From positions 118,708 through 182,707 of the forward strand of contig NZ_LMEI01000008.1 of NCBI RefSeq assembly GCF_001426585.1: a stretch of DNA of 64,000 nucleotides. Reading direction: 5' to 3'. Source of the DNA: Streptomyces sp. Root431. GTDB taxonomy: Bacteria > Actinomycetota > Actinomycetes > Streptomycetales > Streptomycetaceae. The notes below the pieces were generated by a model. It was not told the DNA's origin. It did not search any database and saw only the letters and a list, made by a program, of their open reading frames with translations. Position 1 is the first letter of the stretch. Each line of letters starts with the position of its first letter. The translations under genes and the position numbers were made by a program. Shown here piece after piece: positions 26,192 through 34,925 of this stretch.

Positions 26192-26206
26192 GTCGTGCGA
26201 CCGGGC

Positions 26207-28003
26207 TCAGCCCCGGTAGATCGCCTCGATCTCGTCCGCGAACTCCCGCGCCACCACATTGCGCTTCAGCTTCAGCGACGGCGTGATGTGGCCCGCCTCC
26301 TCCGTGAACTGGGCGGGGAGGACCCGGAACTTGCGGACCGACTCGGCCTTCGAGACCGCGGCGTTGCCGTCGTCGATCGCGCGCTGGACCTCCGCCAGGA
26401 GGTCGGCGTCCTGGCTGAGGGAGGCCGCCGTCGAGCCCGCCGGCTTGCCGTGGTCGCTGGCCCAGCGGCCGAGGAACTCCTCGTCCAGGGTGACGAGCGC
26501 GCCCACGAACGGACGGCCGTCGCCGACCACCATGCACTCCGCGACCAGCGCGTGCGCCCGGATGCGGTCCTCGATGACCGCCGGGGCGACGTTCTTGCCG
26601 CCCGCCGTCACCAGGATCTCCTTCTTGCGGCCCGTGATCGCGAGGTAGCCGTCCTCGTCGAGCGTGCCGATGTCGCCCGTGTGGAACCAGCCGTCCGCCA
26701 GCGCCTCGGCCGTCGCCGCCTCGTTGTTCCAGTACCGCGAGAAGATGTGCTCGCCGTGCAGCAGCACCTCGCCGTCGTCGGCGATCCGCACCACCGAGCC
26801 CGGCAGCGGCTGACCGACCGTGCCGATCTTCTGCCGGTCCCACGGGTTGAACGCGGTCGCCGCGCACGACTCCGTCAGGCCGTACCCCTCAAGGACCGTG
26901 AAGCCGATGCCCCGGAAGAAGTGGCCGAGCCGCTCGCCCAGCGGCGCGCCGCCCGAGATCGCGTACTCGCCGCGACCGCCGAGCACCGCCCGCAGCTTGC
27001 TGAAGACCAGCTTGTCGAAGACCTTGTGCTTGAGCTTGAGGCCGAAGGACGGGCCCTCGGGGGTCCCGATCGCCCGGCTGTACGCGATCGCCGTGCTCGC
27101 GGCCTTGTCGAAGATCTTGCCCTTGCCGTCGGCCTGCGCCTTGGCGCGCGCCGAGTTGTAGACCTTCTCGAAGACGCGCGGCACGCCCAGGATCAGCGTC
27201 GGCCGGAACGAGGCCAGCTCGTCGGTGAGGTTCTTGATGTCCGGGACGCAGCCCAGCCGGATCGGCGCCATCACGGACGCGACCTCGACGAGCCGCCCGA
27301 AGACGTGCGCGGCCGGCAGGAAGAGCAGGACCGAACACTCACCGGTACGGAAGAGGGGCTTCAGCCGCTCCACGATGTTGCCGCACTCGGCGAAGAACGC
27401 CCGGTGGGACAGGACGCAGCCCTTGGGGCGGCCGGTCGTGCCCGAGGTGTAGACGATCGTGGCCGGGTCGTCCGCGTTCGCCGCGGACATGCGCGCGTCG
27501 AGCAGCTCGTCGGAGACGTCCGCGCCGTCGGCGGTGAGCCGGGCGATCGCGCCGTCCTCGATCTGCCGGACGGCCTTGAGCTCGGGGAGCTCCGACCGTA
27601 GGGACTCCACCGAGGCCTCGTGGGCCGGGCTCTCCACGAGCGCCAGCGAGGCGCCCGAGTCGCCGAGGATCCACTGGATCTGCTCCGCGGAGCTCGTCTC
27701 GTAGACCGGCACGGTCACGCCGCCCGCGCTCCAGATCGCGAAGTCGAGCAGCACCCACTCGTAACGCGTGCGGGACAGCAGCGCGACCCGGTCGCCCGCC
27801 TCGACGCCCGCGGCGATCAGCCCCTTGGCGACCCCCCGGACCTCCGCGAGGAACTGCGTCGCGGTCACGTCCGTCCACACCCCGTCGACCTTGCGCCCCA
27901 TCACGGCGACGTCTGGGTGCCGGGAGGCGTTGCGGCGGATGAGATCCGTCAGGTTGCCGTCCGTGGGGACCTCGTACAGGGCCGGAAGGCTGAACTCGCG
28001 CAA
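26207..28003 (-). CDS. long-chain acyl-CoA synthetase (FadD15-like)
   Basis: 598 aa. The start is TTG 28003, with GAGGAG 8 nt upstream; no better start lies nearby. It is an ANL-superfamily adenylating enzyme. The AMP-binding P-loop YTSGTTGRPKG is at about 195-205, EGYGLTESCAATAFNP at about 375-390, the acyl-AMP Asp in WFHTGDIG, and the hinge plus C-terminal catalytic lysine region near GHITPSLKLKRN. It activates fatty acids to acyl-CoA with ATP. The mycobacterial equivalent in the same neighbourhood is fadD15. No signal or membrane anchor. Transcription comes from the 254-bp gap shared with the divergent phosphoesterase gene. Confidence 0.93.
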   Translation of the reverse strand: MREFSLPALYEVPTDGNLTDLIRRNASRHPDVAVMGRKVDGVWTDVTATQFLAEVRGVAKGLIAAGVEAGDRVALLSRTRYEWVLLDFAIWSAGGVTVPVYETSSAEQIQWILGDSGASLALVESPAHEASVESLRSELPELKAVRQIEDGAIARLTADGADVSDELLDARMSAANADDPATIVYTSGTTGRPKGCVLSHRAFFAECGNIVERLKPLFRTGECSVLLFLPAAHVFGRLVEVASVMAPIRLGCVPDIKNLTDELASFRPTLILGVPRVFEKVYNSARAKAQADGKGKIFDKAASTAIAYSRAIGTPEGPSFGLKLKHKVFDKLVFSKLRAVLGGRGEYAISGGAPLGERLGHFFRGIGFTVLEGYGLTESCAATAFNPWDRQKIGTVGQPLPGSVVRIADDGEVLLHGEHIFSRYWNNEAATAEALADGWFHTGDIGTLDEDGYLAITGRKKEILVTAGGKNVAPAVIEDRIRAHALVAECMVVGDGRPFVGALVTLDEEFLGRWASDHGKPAGSTAASLSQDADLLAEVQRAIDDGNAAVSKAESVRKFRVLPAQFTEEAGHITPSLKLKRNVVAREFADEIEAIYRG

Positions 28004-28257
28004 GACTGCTGCTCCTCATCGGGCGCCGGCGCCACGGCTCTGTGTGATGCACCGGTGTGGTCCATGATCGGGCAGGTGCTCAGTGGGGGTGAGCACGACT
28101 GGACCGACCGGACGTTACCCATCAGTAGATGGTTCCGATAGGGGGTCCCGGCCAGATGTTCCGTGCGTCACACATGCATGACGGTGCTGTGCGCACAGTA
28201 ATCCACAGGTTTCCCGACTCGGAAGTAACCGCAGGTGACACCCCCTAAGGTGGGCTC

Positions 28258-29025
28258 ATGCGAGTCCATGTGGTCAGTGACGTGCACGGCAACGCCGAAG
28301 ACCTCGCCAAGGCGGGGGAGGGCGCCGACGCCCTCATATGCCTGGGGGACCTGGTCCTCTTCCTCGACTACGCCGACCACAGCCGCGGGATCTTCCCCGA
28401 CCTCTTCGGCGTCGAGAACGCCGACCGGCTCGTGGAGCTGCGCACCGCCCGCCGCTTCGACGAGGCCCGTGACCTGGGCCGCCGCCTCTGGGCCGAGCTG
28501 GACGTCGACCGCGACACCGCCATCGAGTCCGCGGTGCGCCGCCAGTACGCCGACCTCTTCGCCGCCTTCCCGAACCCCACGTACGCCACCTACGGGAACG
28601 TCGACATCCCCCGCCTCTGGCGCGAGTTCGCCGGACCGGGCACGACCGTCCTCGACGGGCAGCGCGTCGAGCTCGGCGGCCTCACCTTCGGCTTCGTCGG
28701 CGGCGGACTGCGCACCCCCATGCGCACCCCGTACGAGATCTCGGACGAGGAGTACGCGGCCAAGGTCGAGGCCCTCGGAGACGTCGACGTCCTCTGCTCC
28801 CACATCCCGCCGGAGGTCCCGGAGCTGACCTACGACACGGTCGCCCGCCGCTTCGAGCGGGGCAGCCGCGCCCTGCTCGACGCGATCCGGCGCACCCGGC
28901 CCCGCTACGCCCTCTTCGGCCACGTCCACCAGCCGCTCGCGCGGCGGATGCGGGTCGCCGCGACCGAGTGCGTCAACGTCGGCCATTTCGCCTCGACGGG
29001 CAGGCCCTTCGCCCTGGAGTGGTGA
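28258..29025 (+). CDS. calcineurin-like metallophosphoesterase
   Basis: 255 aa. The bimetal site is complete: SDVHGN (about 7-12), GDLV (about 30-33), GNVD (about 113-116), CSHIPP (about 180-185) and GHVHQP (about 222-227). It is a cytoplasmic phosphoesterase; the substrate (nucleotide, protein or lipid) cannot be read from sequence. The gene is monocistronic or leads into the SRPBCC gene 106 bp on. The intergenic 28004-28257 upstream holds only a small hairpin (GTGCTCA/TGAGCAC near 28075-28101) and no ORF. Confidence 0.92.
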   Translation: MRVHVVSDVHGNAEDLAKAGEGADALICLGDLVLFLDYADHSRGIFPDLFGVENADRLVELRTARRFDEARDLGRRLWAELDVDRDTAIESAVRRQYADLFAAFPNPTYATYGNVDIPRLWREFAGPGTTVLDGQRVELGGLTFGFVGGGLRTPMRTPYEISDEEYAAKVEALGDVDVLCSHIPPEVPELTYDTVARRFERGSRALLDAIRRTRPRYALFGHVHQPLARRMRVAATECVNVGHFASTGRPFALEW

Positions 29026-29131
29026 CGGGCGCGTAGCCGCGGCGCGATAGCCTTCCGACGGCACATCTGTACGTCTGTGCCCCTGTTTTCCTCTCGTTCT
29101 CGCCGGACCGCACAGTGGAGGAGCCACCGCG

Positions 29132-29575
29132 ATGGCCGAACACACCAGCTCGAGCATCACCATCGAGGCGGCGCCGGCCGACGTCATGGGTGTGATCGCC
29201 GACTTCGCCCGCTATCCCGAGTGGACGGGCGAGGTGAAGGAGGCCGAGGTCCTGGAGACGGACGCCTCCGGCCGCGCGGAGAAGGTCCGGCTGCTCCTCG
29301 ACGCCGGCGCCATCAAGGACGACCACACCCTGGCGTACACCTGGACCGGCGCCGACGAGGTCAGCTGGACCCTGGTCAAGTCCCAGATGCTCCGCTCCCT
29401 CGACGGCTCCTACCGGCTCGCCGCGCTCGGCGGCGGCGACCGCACCGAGGTCACGTACCAGCTGACCGTCGACGTCAAGATCCCCATGCTCGGCATGATC
29501 AAGCGCAAGGCCGAGAAGGTCATCATCGACCGCGCCCTGGCCGGCCTGAAGAAGCGCGTCGAATCCGGCGCGTGA
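29132..29575 (+). CDS. SRPBCC (START-like) small protein
   Basis: 147 aa from ATG with GGAGGAG upstream. It is a polyketide-cyclase/START-like helix-grip fold: ITIEAAPADVMGVIADFARYPEW at the N-terminus and a long C-terminal helix (ALAGLKKRV). The family binds hydrophobic ligands. The M. tuberculosis neighbour Rv2185c belongs to the same family and is likewise next to the ArsA-like gene, so the order is conserved. Its partner and ligand are unknown; a chaperone-like or lipid-handling role beside the acyl-CoA synthetase is conceivable (inference). Confidence 0.9.
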   Translation: MAEHTSSSITIEAAPADVMGVIADFARYPEWTGEVKEAEVLETDASGRAEKVRLLLDAGAIKDDHTLAYTWTGADEVSWTLVKSQMLRSLDGSYRLAALGGGDRTEVTYQLTVDVKIPMLGMIKRKAEKVIIDRALAGLKKRVESGA

Positions 29576-29663
29576 CCCCTGCGGGCGTGGAGCCGGCCAG
29601 GCCGGGCCCTCAGGGGCCCGACCGGCAGACACGTCCTGGGAGGGCGACGGTAACGTCCTCCGC

Positions 29664-30794
29664 ATGCGGATCATCCTTGTCACCGGCCTCGGCGGCGCCG
29701 GGCGCACCACCGTCGCCGCCGCGACCGCCCTTGCCGAGGCGCGGGCGGGCCGCCGGGTCCTCCTCGTCTCCGAGGACGCGGACCCGCCGGCGGCCGGCGG
29801 CGACCTCCGGGTGCTGCGCCCCGACCCCGCCGCGGACTTCCGCCGCGAGTTCCTCGCCCTCCAGGCCCGCTCCGGCGCCGCCCTCGACCTCCTCGGCGCC
29901 ACGCCCTTCGAGGACGCCGAGCTCACCGAACTCCCCGGCAGCCGCCACTTCGCCCTGCTGAGGGCCCTGCGCGACGCCGCCCACGGCGACCACGACCTCG
30001 CCGTCGTCGACCTGCCCCCGCTCCCCGAGGCCCTCGCCCTCCTCGCCCTGCCCGAACAGCTCCGCCGCTACCTGCGCCGCCTCCTGCCGCCCGAACGGCA
30101 GGCCGCCCGCGCGCTGCGCCCGATGCTCGCCCAGCTCGCCGGGGTCCCCATGCCCGCGCAGTGGCTGTACGAGACCACCGCCCGCTGGGAGGCCGAGCTC
30201 GCCGCCGCCCAGGCCGTCGTCGACGCCCCCACCACCCGCGTCCACCTCGTCCTCGAACCCGGACCCGCCGCCACCCGCGCCCTGCGCACCGCCCGGCTCG
30301 GCCTCGCCCTCCAGGGCCTCGCCCTCGACGCCGTCGTCGCCAACCGGCTGCTCCCCGCGGACTCCGAGGACCCCTGGTTCGCCGGTCTCACCGCCGAGCA
30401 GCACCGGCACCTGGGGGAGCTCCGTACCGCCGCGGGCGTCGTGCACGAGCTGCCGCACCTCGGCCGCGCCCCGCGCGGAGCCGAGGACCTCGCCCTCCTG
30501 ACCCCCGTCCCGCCTGCCGCGCCCCTCGCCCCCGCCCCCGGACACGAGGTCGAGGACCGGCGGGAGGAGGACGGCGTGCTCGTCTGGCACATCGCCCTGC
30601 CCGGCGCCGTCAAGGAGGAGCTCGCCCTCGTCCGGCGCGGCGACGAACTGCTCCTGACCGTCGGTCCCTTCCGCCGCCACCTGCCCCTGCCGCCCGCCTT
30701 GCGCCGCTGCACCGTGACCGGTGCCGGGCTCGTCGACGGGGACCTCAGGGTGCGCTTCACCCCGGACCCGGGACTCTGGCCACGGACCCCCTGA
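29664..30794 (+). CDS. ArsA/Get3-like ATPase with degenerate P-loop
   Basis: 376 aa. The N-terminal half has the SIMIBI NTPase layout: GLGGAGRTTVAAATALAEA (about 8-26) at the P-loop and VVDLPPLPEALALLALPE (about 114-131) where ArsA/Get3 has its DTAPTGHTLRLL region. The deviant Walker A (normally GKGGxGKTT) has lost both lysines: Leu replaces the signature lysine and Arg the P-loop lysine. The C-terminal approximately 80 residues (VLVWHIALPGAVKEELAL onwards) resemble the ArsA HSP20-like domain. ATP hydrolysis may be impaired or absent. The M. tuberculosis counterpart by position is Rv2184c. Function unknown; not arsenic-linked here. Confidence 0.82.
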   Translation: MRIILVTGLGGAGRTTVAAATALAEARAGRRVLLVSEDADPPAAGGDLRVLRPDPAADFRREFLALQARSGAALDLLGATPFEDAELTELPGSRHFALLRALRDAAHGDHDLAVVDLPPLPEALALLALPEQLRRYLRRLLPPERQAARALRPMLAQLAGVPMPAQWLYETTARWEAELAAAQAVVDAPTTRVHLVLEPGPAATRALRTARLGLALQGLALDAVVANRLLPADSEDPWFAGLTAEQHRHLGELRTAAGVVHELPHLGRAPRGAEDLALLTPVPPAAPLAPAPGHEVEDRREEDGVLVWHIALPGAVKEELALVRRGDELLLTVGPFRRHLPLPPALRRCTVTGAGLVDGDLRVRFTPDPGLWPRTP

Positions 30795-30835
30795 GGGCGT
30801 GTACCGTCGAAGTACCAGCCACTGAGGAGTACGCC

Positions 30836-31336
30836 ATGAGCGATTCGGACGCGTGGGCCAAGGCGTGCGCAGAGGACCTGGAGGCGGAGAAGGCCCGCCG
30901 CCGTGCGGAGCGCGGGACCGAGCCCGGCTCGGCCGCCGAGGAGTTCCGCAAGCTCTTCGACGCCGTCGCCGACAAGGTCGCCGGGGGACTCGGGGGCCCG
31001 CTGCTCGGCGGACTCGGCGGCATCAGCGGCGAGACCGTCAAGCAGGTCGTCAGCCAGGCGAAGGCCGTCGTCGAGCCCGTCATCGAGCGCAACCCGCAGG
31101 TCTTCGACCACCTCGCCGCCGCCGGAAACGAACTGCTCGCCGCCTACCGATCCGCCGTCGAGGGCCACGAGACCCGCTGGACCCGCGGCGGGACCGTCGC
31201 CGACGACGACCCGCGCCGCGAGGCCGACACCTCCGGCGACCGGGAGGCCGACCGCGAGGCCGACCGCGACGGCAAAGACGAGCCGCGCCGCGACGACGAA
31301 GGCCCCGGAACGGGCCAGCACATCGACCTCGACTGA
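30836..31336 (+). CDS. DUF5304-type streptomycete protein
   Basis: 166 aa from ATG 30836 with GAGGAG upstream. The N-terminal acidic/helical part (WAKACAEDLEAEKARRRAERG) precedes a Gly-rich patch (GGLGGPLLGGLGGISGE, about 51-67). An amphipathic helical region follows, then a highly charged Asp/Arg-rich C-terminal tail from about 115. It looks cytosolic and partly disordered. It matches my memory of the DUF5304 family, which is common beside the ArsA-like gene in streptomycetes. No function can be assigned. Confidence 0.75.
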   Translation: MSDSDAWAKACAEDLEAEKARRRAERGTEPGSAAEEFRKLFDAVADKVAGGLGGPLLGGLGGISGETVKQVVSQAKAVVEPVIERNPQVFDHLAAAGNELLAAYRSAVEGHETRWTRGGTVADDDPRREADTSGDREADREADRDGKDEPRRDDEGPGTGQHIDLD

Positions 31337-31402
31337 TCGGGACGAGCCCTGCCCTCGGGTACGGTGGGCCGTAGCGGGGCTCGACCGAAAACTGAGGGAC
31401 AC

Positions 31403-32344
31403 ATGGGACTCACCATCGGCGTCGACATCGGCGGCACGAAGATCGCGGCCGGCGTGGTCGACGAGGAGGGCAACATCCTCGACACGCACAAGGTGCCCAC
31501 CCCGCCCACCCCCGAGGGCATCGTCGACGCGATCAGCGCCGCGGTCTCCGAGGCGGGCAAGGGGCACTCGATCGAGGCCGTGGGCATCGGTGCCGCGGGC
31601 TACGTCGACGACAAGCGCGCCACCGTCCTCTTCGCGCCGAACATCGACTGGCGGCACGAGCCGCTGAAGGACAAGGTCGAGCAGCGGGTCGGCCTCCCCG
31701 TCGTCGTCGAGAACGACGCCAACGCGGCGGCCTGGGGCGAGTACAAGTTCGGCGCGGGCCAGGGCCACGAGGACGTCATCTGCATCACCCTCGGCACCGG
31801 CCTCGGCGGCGGCATCATCATCGGCAACAAGCTGCGCCGCGGACGCTTCGGCGTGGCCGCCGAGTTCGGCCACATCCGGGTCGTCCCGGACGGTCTGCTC
31901 TGCGGCTGCGGCAGCCAGGGCTGCTGGGAGCAGTACGCCTCCGGGCGCGCGCTCGTCCGGTACGCCAAGCAGCGCGCCAACGCCACCCCCGAGCGCGCGG
32001 AGATCCTGCTCGCCCTCGGCGACGGCACCCCCGAGGGCATCGAGGGCAAGCACGTCAGCCAGGCCGCCCGCGCCGGCGACCCGGTCGCCGTCGACTCCTT
32101 CCGCGAGCTGGCCCGCTGGGCGGGCGCCGGTCTCGCCGACCTGGCCTCGCTCTTCGACCCCTCGGCGTTCATCGTCGGCGGCGGCGTCTCGGACGAGGGC
32201 GACCTCGTCCTCGACCCGATCCGCAAGTCCTTCCGGCGCTGGCTGATCGGCGGCCAGTGGCGGCCGCACGCGCAGGTCCTCGCGGCCCAGCTCGGCAACA
32301 AGGCCGGCCTGGTCGGCGCGGCGGACCTGGCCCGCCAGGGCTGA
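31403..32344 (+). CDS. glkA: ROK-family glucokinase
   Basis: 313 aa from ATG 31403 with GAGGG close by; an upstream in-frame start lacks a Shine-Dalgarno. ROK features: GVDIGGTKIAAGVVD (phosphate 1 loop, about 5-19), ENDANAAAWGEYKFG (catalytic Asp about 105), CITLGTGLGGGIIIG (about 127-141), GHIRV, and the zinc site CGCGSQGCWEQYASG. In S. coelicolor glkA in the same neighbourhood is required for glucose phosphorylation and for carbon catabolite repression. It phosphorylates glucose with ATP in the cytoplasm. It is closed by a strong terminator. Confidence 0.95.
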   Translation: MGLTIGVDIGGTKIAAGVVDEEGNILDTHKVPTPPTPEGIVDAISAAVSEAGKGHSIEAVGIGAAGYVDDKRATVLFAPNIDWRHEPLKDKVEQRVGLPVVVENDANAAAWGEYKFGAGQGHEDVICITLGTGLGGGIIIGNKLRRGRFGVAAEFGHIRVVPDGLLCGCGSQGCWEQYASGRALVRYAKQRANATPERAEILLALGDGTPEGIEGKHVSQAARAGDPVAVDSFRELARWAGAGLADLASLFDPSAFIVGGGVSDEGDLVLDPIRKSFRRWLIGGQWRPHAQVLAAQLGNKAGLVGAADLARQG

Positions 32345-32359
32345 CCACCCGTACGAAGG

Positions 32360-32413
32360 CATACGACGACCGCCCGCCGCGTCCTCTCGGACCCGGCGGG
32401 CGGTCGTCGTATG
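32360..32413 (+). terminator. terminator after glkA
   Basis: A 20-bp perfect stem, CATACGACGACCGCCCGCCG (32360-32379) with its complement (32394-32413) and a 14-nt loop. The stem end overlaps an in-frame ATG (32411) of the next gene, which argues for that gene starting at the later ATG. Confidence 0.85.
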
Positions 32414-32422
32414 TTGGCTGCC

Positions 32423-33166
32423 ATGGTCAACAGCGAGCTGCCCAACTCCCGCACCGAGGCGGACGGTTCGGCCGTCCTCCGGGTCCTGAGCTACAACATC
32501 CGCTCGATGCGCGACGACGAGGATGCCCTCGCCCGGGTGATCCGCGCCTGCGCCCCGGACCTCGTCTTCGTCCAGGAGGCCCCGCGCTTCTTCCGCTGGC
32601 GCAAGCACGCGGCCCGGCTCGCGGCCAAGAGCGAGCTCGTCATGCTGAGCGGCGGCGCCACCGCGGCCGGGCCGATGCTCCTCTGCTCCCTGCGGGCCAC
32701 CGTGGAACGCACCGAGGACGTGCTGCTGCCGCTCACCCCGGGCCTGCACCGCCGCGGCCTCGCGACCGCGGTCGTCCGCTTCGCCGGGGCCAGGGTCGGG
32801 CTGATCAGCTGCCACCTGAGCCTGCGCAAGGACGAGCGGTACGAGCAGGCCGGGATGGTCCTCGACCGGGTCGCCGCGCTCGGCACCCCGCACGCCCTCG
32901 TGGCCGGGGACCTCAACGAACGGCCCGGCGGCCCCGCCTTCACCCGGCTCGCCACGGAGCTGAGGGACGGCTGGGCGGTCAGCCCCTGGGGCGGCGAGTA
33001 CACCTCGACCCCCGCCGACCCGCACCAGCGCATCGACGCGATCCTGGCCACCCCGGGCGTCGAGTTCCTCGGCTGCGGGGTCCCGCCGCACCTCGACCCC
33101 ACGGACCTGAGAACGGCAACGGACCACCTGCCCGTACTGGCGGCGGTCCGTGTGCCTGCTGCGTAA
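32423..33166 (+). CDS. endonuclease/exonuclease/phosphatase family protein
   Basis: 247 aa from ATG 32423; the ATG at 32411 lies in the glkA terminator stem and is less likely. EEP motifs: LSYNIRSM (Asn), FVQEAP (metal Glu), ISCHLSLRKDE (catalytic region), VAGDLNERPGG (Asp/Asn) and the terminal TDHLPVLAA (Asp-His). Metal-dependent phosphodiesterase chemistry is expected; the substrate (DNA, lipid phosphate or nucleotide) is open. No signal peptide is seen. It is followed 25 bp later by a short transposon-like element. Confidence 0.9.
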   Translation: MVNSELPNSRTEADGSAVLRVLSYNIRSMRDDEDALARVIRACAPDLVFVQEAPRFFRWRKHAARLAAKSELVMLSGGATAAGPMLLCSLRATVERTEDVLLPLTPGLHRRGLATAVVRFAGARVGLISCHLSLRKDERYEQAGMVLDRVAALGTPHALVAGDLNERPGGPAFTRLATELRDGWAVSPWGGEYTSTPADPHQRIDAILATPGVEFLGCGVPPHLDPTDLRTATDHLPVLAAVRVPAA

Positions 33167-33191
33167 GCCGGATTTAATCAGGAGGGGAGCC

Positions 33192-33255
33192 AGGGCGTGT
33201 TGCGAAAGTCCCGCCTGCCTGTCGGGCAGACGGCGCTACTTTCGAAACACGCCCT
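33192..33255. mobile_element. 64-bp internally deleted copy of a small inverted-repeat element
   Basis: Ends AGGGCGTGTTGCGAAAGT (33192-33209) and ACTTTCGAAACACGCCCT (33238-33255) are inverted repeats matching at 17 of 18 positions. The next bases at both ends equal those of the 194-bp element at 52767-52960, but the middle is missing: left CCCGCCTGCCTG joins directly to right TCGGGCAGACG. It has no coding capacity. The bases at the right end form part of the stop codon of the gene at 33254-33988. Confidence 0.85.
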
Positions 33256-33988
33256 AGACGACCGCCCCGCGGCCCGGGTCGCCGAAGCCGTCGTCATCGT
33301 CGTCGTCGTGCTTCATGCGCCCGACGAGGGTCGCGAAGCCGCCCAGGAAGCCGCCCACGCAGAGCGTCGTCAGCCACCAGGTCATGTCCCACTGGAGGAG
33401 GACGGCCACCAGCATCAGCACCGGACCGCCCACCACGCCCAGCCAGGCGAACTTGGTCGTCGCGTCCGCTTCCGGCAGCGGCGGGGGCTCCGGCGGGACG
33501 AAGTGGCCCTCCTCGGCGCCGTCCGGGCCCTCCTCCGGCTCGGCCGGGGAGTAGTCACGGGGGCCGCTCGGCCGCACCCCGGGCGCGAAGACGACGGAGC
33601 TGCCCAGCGCGGGCTTCTCCGCTCCGGCCTCCGGCTTCCGGTCGGCCTCGACGGAGGCCTCGGCGTCCGTCCCGGGCCCCGGCTCGGACTCGCCGCCGGA
33701 CTCCGGCGCGGCCTCGGACGCGGTCCCGGCCTCGGACTCGGAGGCCGTGCCCGTCTCCGTGACGGAGCCGGCCGCGGAGCCGGCAGGCGTCCCCGGTCCG
33801 GTCTTGGCGGCCGGCTCCGCCGGCTCGTCCTCCGGTTCGGGCAGCGCGAGGTTCTCGATCGGCCGGTACGGCCGCGCGCCCGGCGGATCCGCGGGCTCTT
33901 CCCCGTACCCGGCGACGATCGCGGCCCAAGCCGCCTCCTCGTCGATGGGCTGCGGCTCCCGCTCGCCGCCGTCCTGCTGATCAGCCAC
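33254..33988 (-). CDS. membrane protein with acidic disordered N-terminus and two C-terminal helices
   Basis: 244 aa from GTG 33988 with GAGGAG 8 nt upstream. Residues about 1-150 are Glu/Pro/Ala/Ser/Thr-rich and probably disordered. About 175-220 holds two hydrophobic helices (LGVVGGPVLMLVAVLL and LTTLCVGGFLGGFATLV) joined by QWDMTWW, then a KHDDDDDDGFGD tail. The stop codon (TAG, 33254-33256) is made by the terminal bases of the adjacent inverted-repeat element, so the native C-terminus may have been cut by that insertion. The gene overlaps the esterase gene by 8 nt and is downstream in the same operon. No function recognised. Confidence 0.82.
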   Translation of the reverse strand: MADQQDGGEREPQPIDEEAAWAAIVAGYGEEPADPPGARPYRPIENLALPEPEDEPAEPAAKTGPGTPAGSAAGSVTETGTASESEAGTASEAAPESGGESEPGPGTDAEASVEADRKPEAGAEKPALGSSVVFAPGVRPSGPRDYSPAEPEEGPDGAEEGHFVPPEPPPLPEADATTKFAWLGVVGGPVLMLVAVLLQWDMTWWLTTLCVGGFLGGFATLVGRMKHDDDDDDGFGDPGRGAVV

Positions 33989-34763
33989 CGCTGCTGCTCC
34001 TCTTCCCGTCGACCGGACTCGGGGCGAGACGCTCGACGAACGCCCAGCTCTCCTCGAAGATCCGCTCCGCGTCATGGTCCAACGTCGCGACGTGGTAGCT
34101 CTGTTCCAGCAGGATCTCCCGGACGTCCGTCGAGGAGACGCGGCTCAGGACCCGGGCCGAGTCGGCCGGCGGCACCACGTGGTCCTGCGGGCTGTGCAGC
34201 ACCACCAGCGGCTGCGTGACCTGCGGGAGCTCCGCGTCCACCGTACGGAAGAACAGGCGCAGCGAGTGCGCGGCGTGCAGCGGCACCTTGTCGTAGCCGA
34301 CCTCCGTCACGCCCTCCTTGGCGATGTCGCTCGCGATGCCGCTCGTCGTGCGGACCAGGTGCCGGGCCACCGGCAGCGCGTGCGCCGCCAGGCCGTGCAC
34401 CTTGTTGCCCGGGTTGACGAGGACGATGCCGCGGATCGCGTCACCGTGCTGCGCGGCCAGCCGCAGCGTGAGGGCCCCGCCCATGGAGAGGCCCATGACG
34501 AAGACGGTCTCGCACCGCTCCAGGAGCTCGCGCAGGGCGCGGTCCACCTCCGCGTACCAGTCGTGCCAGGTGGTGAGCTGGAGGTCCTCCCAGCGGGTGC
34601 CGTGGCCCGGCAGCAGCGGTAGCGAGACGCTGAGCCCGCGGTCGGCCAGATACTCGGCCCACGGGCGCATCGACTGCGGGGAACCGGTGAATCCGTGACA
34701 GAGAAGGACGCCGACCTCTCCGCCTTCGTGGCGGTACGGCTCGGCTCCGGGAAGGACCGGCAC
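33981..34763 (-). CDS. alpha/beta-hydrolase (carboxylesterase/lipase)
   Basis: 260 aa from GTG 34763 with AGGAG nearby. Oxyanion and nucleophile elements: LLCHGFTGSPQSM (about 21-33) and GLSMGGALTL (Ser about 93). The acid is in SPQDHVVPP and the histidine in SYHVATLDHD. No signal peptide. The size and motifs match bacterial monoglyceride lipase/carboxylesterase (Est30-like) enzymes. It is upstream of the membrane-protein gene (8-nt overlap) and divergent from the acyltransferase gene across 162 bp. Confidence 0.92.
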   Translation of the reverse strand: MPVLPGAEPYRHEGGEVGVLLCHGFTGSPQSMRPWAEYLADRGLSVSLPLLPGHGTRWEDLQLTTWHDWYAEVDRALRELLERCETVFVMGLSMGGALTLRLAAQHGDAIRGIVLVNPGNKVHGLAAHALPVARHLVRTTSGIASDIAKEGVTEVGYDKVPLHAAHSLRLFFRTVDAELPQVTQPLVVLHSPQDHVVPPADSARVLSRVSSTDVREILLEQSYHVATLDHDAERIFEESWAFVERLAPSPVDGKRSSSGG

Positions 34764-34925
34764 CGGGGTCTCCTGTTCGTTCGACTTCGGGTGCGCCGAA
34801 GCGACGGAAAATGGGGAAGGACCTTCACGGTACGCGACCGGACCGACACCGACCAGGGCCGTAGCGGGGGGCGTGGGCCCGTACGGGATAAAGTCGTCGC
34901 GACGGCACACGGAAGGCATGGCGAG

